A stretch of 26,477 nucleotides of DNA from an uncultured Collinsella sp. Lineage in GTDB: Bacteria > Actinomycetota > Coriobacteriia > Coriobacteriales > Coriobacteriaceae. Position numbers and translations under genes: made by a program. Below, one piece after another: positions 21,772 to 26,477 of this stretch. The DNA is taken from NCBI GenBank assembly GCA_902494535.1, contig CABUTO010000034.1:1-26477 (forward strand), read 5' to 3'. Below the pieces are notes generated by a model that did not search any database, was not told where the DNA came from, and saw nothing but the letters and a program-made list of their open reading frames with translations. Numbering within the stretch: position 1 is the stretch's first letter; every line of letters starts with the position of its first letter.

Positions 21772-23172
21772 TTATGCCTCCGCGCGGAGCGGCGCGAAGC
21801 TGGCGGTACCGCCCTCGATAACGCTCAGATAGGCACGGCCCGTACGCTTGGCGGTAGAGGACTGCAGGCGCTCGATCTCTTCCTCGAGGATCTGATTGAC
21901 GCGCTCGTGACGACGATTTTCCATAATGCCGGCGGCAATAGCCTCGGCCCGCTCGATGCTCTCGCGCGAGATACGGGCGGTATCCTCGGGGAACACAGCG
22001 CTGTGACGGCCGACATAGGCGGGGGCAGCAGGCTGAGGGGCAGCGACGGGAGCGGGGGCCGCAACAGGAGCAGGCTCGTCAATCTCATCCAGAATCGCGG
22101 TGGCGGCGGCCCACATGTCCTCGTGGCCCGAGTAATCGGCCATGGGGACATCAACCTCGAGTGAGGCATCCGGAAGGTCGCCGGTGTCGATGCGATCTTG
22201 GGCATCAATCGATGCGGTGATGGCTGCAGGCTCATCGAGGTCATCGAAATCGATATCCGCGGCACCGGAGATGATAGGCATGCTGGCGAGGTTTACATTG
22301 TACGGCGCAGCCTCAGCCGCCTGCTGCTGGGCAGGAGCGCCCCACAGCGAGCTTTCGGCGGCACGGCGGGCGGCAACGGCCTCCTCGTCCGCGGCCATGG
22401 CTTCATCAACGTACGAATTGTCGGCAGAAGCGTTCGCGTCCGCCGAGGTAGCGCTGTAGGCGTTATTGGCTGCCGCGTTGGCGACAAGTGCCACGAAAGC
22501 CGCCGTGCTGCCCGCAGGGGCGGCCTGGGAGCCAGACACGGCGCGTGCCGCGGCGGCGATGTCGTCGCGATTGAAGGAGCCGGTCTGCCCGCCGTTGGTG
22601 AGCTCGTCGATGGCGACTTGATAGACGTCGCGCGAGTGTGCAGGGTCGCAGCTCACCGGCGAATCGTCGTCAAGCATACTGTCGATCATGGACCAAGCCT
22701 CGTCCTCGTCCATAGCATCTGCGGCTCGAGCGATGGTAGGGACACCATCATCGGCATGACGGCGCTGGAACGCACCAGTCAGGCCGGAAAGGAATGCCGA
22801 GGTAGACTGCTCCGCCTGAGCCTGAGAATCAGAAGCCGCAGCGTAAGGAGTCGCATCCTGCTGCTGAGCTGAAATCGAGGCGGTCTTGAACTCGCTTTGA
22901 TGCTGATTGAGATTGGCGGCACCGCCCATGGCATCGGGCTGGAACAGACGCTCTTCACGCTGCGCACGATACTCGGAGATACCCAGCGAGGCGGCATAGA
23001 TGCCCACGCCCGCCACCGCGCCCACGGCGAAGGGAACCGCACCCGCCACGACCGTCTCGTTCACAGACGAAAACGGCAGCGTCGCGGCATACATAACCAC
23101 GGGAGCGGCAAGGCCGATCCCGCACGAAAGTCCGGCAAGGACTGCTCGTTGTGTTGCATCAGAAGAAGCCAT
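21772..23172 (-). CDS. Two-TM protein with long acidic disordered region, unknown function
   Basis: A 466-residue protein I do not recognise. Two hydrophobic helices lie at about 10-30 and 40-62, separated by a short loop (LPFSSVNETV). They lead into a region of about 340 residues rich in Ala, Asp, Gln and Ser with no clear fold. The C-terminal ~75 residues look structured and charged: AVFPEDTARISRESIERAEA, RRHERVNQILEEEIERLQ, a probable coiled coil, and GRAYLSVIEGG. The start is the ATG at 23172, with GGGGAG 6 bases upstream; an in-frame ATG 9 codons earlier is unsupported. It sits upstream of and close to the VanZ gene. A hairpin-type membrane anchor presenting a cytoplasmic tail fits the sequence, but the function is open. 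Confidence 0.75.
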   Translation of the reverse strand: MASSDATQRAVLAGLSCGIGLAAPVVMYAATLPFSSVNETVVAGAVPFAVGAVAGVGIYAASLGISEYRAQREERLFQPDAMGGAANLNQHQSEFKTASISAQQQDATPYAAASDSQAQAEQSTSAFLSGLTGAFQRRHADDGVPTIARAADAMDEDEAWSMIDSMLDDDSPVSCDPAHSRDVYQVAIDELTNGGQTGSFNRDDIAAAARAVSGSQAAPAGSTAAFVALVANAAANNAYSATSADANASADNSYVDEAMAADEEAVAARRAAESSLWGAPAQQQAAEAAPYNVNLASMPIISGAADIDFDDLDEPAAITASIDAQDRIDTGDLPDASLEVDVPMADYSGHEDMWAAATAILDEIDEPAPVAAPAPVAAPQPAAPAYVGRHSAVFPEDTARISRESIERAEAIAAGIMENRRHERVNQILEEEIERLQSSTAKRTGRAYLSVIEGGTASFAPLRAEA

Positions 23173-23308
23173 GAGCTCTCCCCATCTTCCAGCACCCAAA
23201 TCGCATCATTCAGTTGGCTGCGCGAGAGAAGATGAAGCGGGGCTATGCCCCAAAGCAACGGTATATGGTTCGTTTCATCTGCGTTATCCGTCGCGAAGCT
23301 TAAAAGCT

Positions 23309-23337
23309 ATTATGCGAAACCGCCCTGTCGATTGCAA
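23309..23337 (-). promoter_or_regulatory. Probable promoter of the two-TM/vanZ operon
   Basis: Minus-strand TTGCAA (23337-23332) and CATAAT (23314-23309) have a 17-base spacer and match the sigma-70 consensus 4/6 and 5/6. They imply a 5' leader of about 130 bases before the ATG at 23172. Confidence 0.5.
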
Positions 23338-23416
23338 GCGACGATGTCGGATTGAAACGGGAAACCTGCTGCTTGCCAGTCTTATGGTCAAAAATAAGCG
23401 CGGAGCGGCGATATAG

Positions 23417-23447
23417 AAAAGGGCCGAGGCTCAAAGCCCCGACCCTT
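23417..23447 (-). terminator. Rho-independent terminator after rho
   Basis: AAGGGCCGAGGCT (23419-23431) and AGCCCCGACCCTT (23435-23447) form a 13-bp stem with two G-U pairs and a 3-base loop. On the minus strand it is followed by TTTTC. It lies 39 bases past the rho stop. Confidence 0.8.
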
Positions 23448-23485
23448 TATTGCATTGATGACTATCGCTGCGTGTGGATGACAAC

Positions 23486-26041
23486 CTAGAACGTCTGCTC
23501 GTAGTCGCTGTGCTTTTTGGCCGAACGCACCAGGAACTCCTGGTTGGTGTTGGTGCCCTTAAGACCCTTGATAAACGACGCAGCTGCGCGCTCGGTGTTG
23601 TTCATGCCGGCAAGAATGCGACGCAGGCCAAAGACAAACGGACGCATCTGCTCGTCAACCAACAGGTCCTCGTTACGCGTACCGGAGGCAACGGGGTCGA
23701 TAGCCGGGAAGATGCGGCGGTCGGCCAGGTCGCGGTCGAGCTTGAGCTCCATGTTGCCGGTGCCCTTGAACTCCTCAAAGATGACCTCGTCCATCTTGGA
23801 GCCGGTGTCGATGAGGGCAGAGGCCAGGATGGTGAGCGAGCCACCGTTCTCGATATTGCGGGCTGCGCCCAGGAAGCGCTTGGGCGGATACAGTGCCGCC
23901 GAATCGACGCCGCCCGAAAGGATGCGGCCTGAGGCGGGCGCCGCCAAGTTGTAGGCGCGGGCAAGACGCGTGATGGAGTCGAGCACCACCACGACATCGC
24001 CGCCCAGCTCCACGATGCGCTTGGCGCGCTCGATGACGAGCTCTGCCACACGAGTGTGGTTGTCGGCGGGCATATCGAAGGTCGACGCCACAACCTCGCC
24101 CTTGATGGAACGCTGCATATCGGTAACCTCTTCGGGGCGCTCGTCGACGAGCAGGCAGATGAGGTGCACCTCGGGGTTGTTAATCGAGATAGACTGGCAG
24201 ATCTTCTTGAGGATTGTGGTCTTGCCGGCCTTGGGCGGGGACACGATCAAGCCACGCTGACCCTTGCCGATCGGCGACACGATGTCGATGGCGCGACCGG
24301 TAATGGAGTCCTTGCCATGCTCCATGCGCAGCGGCTCGTTGGGATAGACCGGGGTGAGGTCACCGAACTTGGGGCGGTTGCGAATCTGCTCGGGGTCCAG
24401 ACCGTTGACGGTCGTGATTTTGGCGAGGCCGGCGCGCTTGTCGCCGCCGCGCGAAGGACGAAGCGAGCCCTCGATGACGTCGCCCGTGCGCAGACGCGCG
24501 GAGCGGATGAGGTAGGCGGGCACGAAGGCGTCGTCGTTGGACTTCATGTAGCCATGGGCATGGATGATACCGGAGCTGTCCGGACGAATCTGCAGGATGC
24601 CCTTGATGTCGCGGAAGCCCTCGGCCTTCGCGGCGGTGACGTAGATCTCCTCGACGAGCTCGGCTTTCTTCTTGCCGGTCGTCTCAATCTCGAACTCCTT
24701 GGCCTTCTCGCGCAGCTCGGCGACCTTCATGGCCGCGAGCTCCTCGCGCGAAAGCGTGGGCTCGGTGGGAGCGGCATTACGCTCCTTGTTGCGCTGCTTG
24801 CGATCGCGCTGGCGGTTGCGGCGGTCGTTGTTGCGCTCGTCCTTGCGCTCGTTGCGCTCGTCGTTGCGCTTGTGCTGGCGACGGTTGGGGCGAGCGCCGT
24901 CTTCGGCCTCGGCGGGCGCGGCGCCATCGGTTGCGGCGGCATCGGCGTTAGCCGCAGTATCATCGCTGGCCTCGGCCTTGGAATCGCCCTGCAGCTCGGC
25001 CTCGGCCTGCTGCTCGGACGCCTTGGCCTTAGCGGACTTCTTACGACCGCGCTTGGGCTTCTCGGACGCAGACTGTTCGACGTCTTGGGGCTCGGCGGCA
25101 TCAGTCGATGCATCGGCGGTCGTCTCGGCGGAATCCTCGGACGCACCCTTCTTGGCAGTCTTGGCCTTGGACGTGCGCTTAGCAGCAGTACGATGGCTGC
25201 GACCAGGACGGACGTCGGCGGGCTCGACATCGGCGGGAGCGGCCTCGGAAGTCGTAGCATCCTGGACGGGTGCATCGGCAGCGGTTGCAGACTCGGCGGT
25301 CGCCGCAGCATCCCGAGCGGCTGCAGCTGCGGCTGCGGCCTTCTCTGCCTCGACGAAGGCCTTGGGCTTGCGACCGCGACGGTGCGGGCGCAAAGCCGGA
25401 TCGACAACGGGAACTTCGCTGGCCTCGACAGGCGCAGCGGACTCAGCAGGCGATGCGCCCTCCCCTGCCGCGGAACGAACCGAAGCCTCGGTGAGCTCGA
25501 GGGTTACCTGATCGGCAACCTGCTCGGCCTTAGCAGCCGTGCGACGGCGTGTGCGCGGTGCCGGCTTCTCGGTCGGCTGGTCGGCGGCAGGTGTCTCGGG
25601 CACAGACGGAGCTGCAAGCTCGGTCAGAGCCGCGGCCTCACGCTCGGCAGCACGACGGCGGGCGCGCACCACCTGAGCCTCGCTAATCTGCGCCAACGCA
25701 CGCGCCTGCGCGACCTCATCGGAAATCGGCTCCGAGGAGTCAGCTGCAACGGTGCGCTTGACGCGCGTCGTGCGCGTGGTACGGCGCTTGGGCTTGGTGA
25801 CCTCCTCGCCGTCAGCAGCAGACTTGGCCGTGCGGCGCGTACGCTTGGGCTTTGCCGGAGCAGCCTCCTCACCAGTTGCAGGCACGGCCTTCTCAGCCGC
25901 TGAAGGCGTAGGCGTCGAAGCAGCCTTAGGCGTCTCAGGAGCCGAGGCTTGCGCGGGCGCCGCGACCTGGTCCAACGCAACCGGTGCAGCGGGAGCGGCT
26001 TGCGTCGTCGTTATTTCGTTTTCTTGCTGTTGATCAGACAC
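23486..26041 (-). CDS. rho: Transcription termination factor Rho with ~430-residue N-terminal extension
   Basis: An 851-residue Rho, the hexameric RNA-dependent ATPase that ends untranslated transcripts. The conventional protein occupies only the second half: the Rho N-terminal helical domain (LSREELAAMKVAELREKAKEF, around 430-450), the RNA-binding cold-shock-like domain (GILQIRPDSSGIIHAHGYM), then the ATPase with Walker A SPPKAGKTT (about 599-607), LLVDERPEEVTDM, VVVLDSITRLARAYN and the GSLTILASALIDTGSKMDEVIFEEFKGTGN block. The first ~430 residues are low-complexity, mixing acidic Ala/Glu stretches with Arg/Lys clusters and ending in an Asn/Arg/Asp-rich segment (about 390-425). Such extensions are known in actinobacterial Rho. 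The start is GTG at 26041; an in-frame TGA lies four codons upstream, fixing this as the first possible start. The ribosome site is weak. Confidence 0.96.
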   Translation of the reverse strand: MSDQQQENEITTTQAAPAAPVALDQVAAPAQASAPETPKAASTPTPSAAEKAVPATGEEAAPAKPKRTRRTAKSAADGEEVTKPKRRTTRTTRVKRTVAADSSEPISDEVAQARALAQISEAQVVRARRRAAEREAAALTELAAPSVPETPAADQPTEKPAPRTRRRTAAKAEQVADQVTLELTEASVRSAAGEGASPAESAAPVEASEVPVVDPALRPHRRGRKPKAFVEAEKAAAAAAAARDAAATAESATAADAPVQDATTSEAAPADVEPADVRPGRSHRTAAKRTSKAKTAKKGASEDSAETTADASTDAAEPQDVEQSASEKPKRGRKKSAKAKASEQQAEAELQGDSKAEASDDTAANADAAATDGAAPAEAEDGARPNRRQHKRNDERNERKDERNNDRRNRQRDRKQRNKERNAAPTEPTLSREELAAMKVAELREKAKEFEIETTGKKKAELVEEIYVTAAKAEGFRDIKGILQIRPDSSGIIHAHGYMKSNDDAFVPAYLIRSARLRTGDVIEGSLRPSRGGDKRAGLAKITTVNGLDPEQIRNRPKFGDLTPVYPNEPLRMEHGKDSITGRAIDIVSPIGKGQRGLIVSPPKAGKTTILKKICQSISINNPEVHLICLLVDERPEEVTDMQRSIKGEVVASTFDMPADNHTRVAELVIERAKRIVELGGDVVVVLDSITRLARAYNLAAPASGRILSGGVDSAALYPPKRFLGAARNIENGGSLTILASALIDTGSKMDEVIFEEFKGTGNMELKLDRDLADRRIFPAIDPVASGTRNEDLLVDEQMRPFVFGLRRILAGMNNTERAAASFIKGLKGTNTNQEFLVRSAKKHSDYEQTF

Positions 26042-26185
26042 AGTGTTTGCTCAACTTTCTTTTCAAGCCCTGTGATCACATGCTCCCTGCATAAACCTTC
26101 AGGGCGGCTAAACAGTCTAGCTCCGTCAAATACCGACGGACATCATTGATCTGTATCGAGATATTTGCGTCATATACGCAGCGTT

Positions 26186-26213
26186 AGTGTAACACAACCG
26201 CAACCACCTGCAA
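26186..26213 (-). promoter_or_regulatory. Possible rho promoter
   Basis: Minus-strand TACACT (26191-26186), preceded by TGT, is an extended -10-like element, with TTGCAG (26213-26208) 16 bases upstream. It implies a leader of about 140 bases, compatible with the autoregulated leaders usual for rho. Both hexamers are imperfect. Confidence 0.35.
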
Positions 26214-26382
26214 CTTAGTCATTGAGGACGTTCTTAAACGACTAGTCAAAAGGGACAATCTTTGGTTTAACACCCACAAATCTGACTGCCTCCGCCAAAA
26301 CTGTGGCGGTTTACTACGATGAATCGCTCAACCGCGATCACTCCGAAACTTGTTGAACTAAAACCGACGCTCCTATAAGTTG
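26214..26382. other. Intergenic region upstream of rho
   Basis: No gene is supported here. CCGCC (26292-26296) and GGCGG (26305-26309) form a short hairpin, possibly the end of the transcript entering from the right edge, but no U-run follows on that strand. Confidence 0.4.
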
Positions 26383-26475
26383 TCAAGAGGCAGTTTGCGG
26401 GAGCGTTCTCTCCAATTCGCACAGGAGCTCGTAATACCTCCTCTCCAGTTTCGTCGACCGCCGTTTCCCCCGTTC
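26383..26475 (-). CDS. C-terminus of an unidentified protein running off the right edge
   Basis: The minus strand is open from the window edge to a TGA at 26385-26383. It gives 30 residues with a charged, probably helical sequence (KLERRYYELLCELERTLPQ). The codon use looks protein-like, but 30 codons are too few to assign a family. Chance openness is possible. Confidence 0.35.
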   Translation of the reverse strand, partial: ERGKRRSTKLERRYYELLCELERTLPQTAS

Positions 26476-26477
26476 CA

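Noticed and set aside
24056..25903. 615-codon plus-strand frame opposite rho
   Set aside because: It is a low-complexity Leu/Gly/Arg translation produced by the repetitive Ala/Glu/Lys codons of the Rho extension.

Overview
This looks like a stretch of chromosome from a high-GC gut actinobacterium of the class Coriobacteriia, most likely Collinsella or a close relative. The reasons are the strong GCC/CGC/CTC codon bias, a Rho factor with a very long acidic/basic N-terminal extension, a sufC-B-D-S-U operon divergent from an Rrf2 regulator, a NifU-like/GGGtGRT gene pair and an LPxTG-type surface protein. The genus is inferred from gene content and was not checked against a database.

Layout. 1-935 is a scar: the last codons of an IS3-family transposase run into a membrane acyltransferase that has lost its N-terminus. 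1106-2125 is a family 2 glycosyltransferase, convergent with a large AAA-ATPase-like/PD-(D/E)XK-family protein (2150-3946, minus) whose Walker B glutamate and nuclease ExK residues are missing. 4149-5963 (minus) is a secreted, sortase-anchored (MPKTG) protein with a lysozyme-like N-terminal domain. 6103-6534 (minus) is an Rrf2/IscR-like regulator with three cysteines. It diverges from sufC-sufB-sufD-sufS-sufU (6757-12002), which ends in a strong terminator. The shared promoter region holds one perfect inverted repeat and one sequence close to an IscR type 1 site.

12065-12663 has no convincing gene but is full of inverted and shared short repeats. It abuts an IS200/REP-associated transposase-like gene (RAYT, 12664-13476, minus) that appears to have lost its catalytic tyrosine. 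13880-15637 is a two-gene operon of a NifU-like scaffold protein and a GGGtGRT protein, with codon use typical of high expression and a strong terminator. Then come an orphan NadB/fumarate-reductase-like flavoprotein (15894-17420), a dinD homologue (17582-18442), a minus-strand tRNA cluster (His, Lys, Lys), a class I aminotransferase (18987-20168), a ROK fructokinase (20310-21200), a VanZ-family protein with an upstream two-TM protein of unknown function (21315-23172, minus), and rho (23486-26041, minus). A short open C-terminus runs off the right edge.

How the genes work together. The suf operon should build Fe-S clusters: SufS/SufU mobilise sulfur and SufBCD form the scaffold. The Rrf2 protein probably senses cluster status and controls this promoter. 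The NifU-like/GGGtGRT pair nearby is the best candidate for an uncharacterised system, since one partner has the NifU fold and the other has no assigned function. Most remaining genes are housekeeping or surface functions without an obvious shared pathway.
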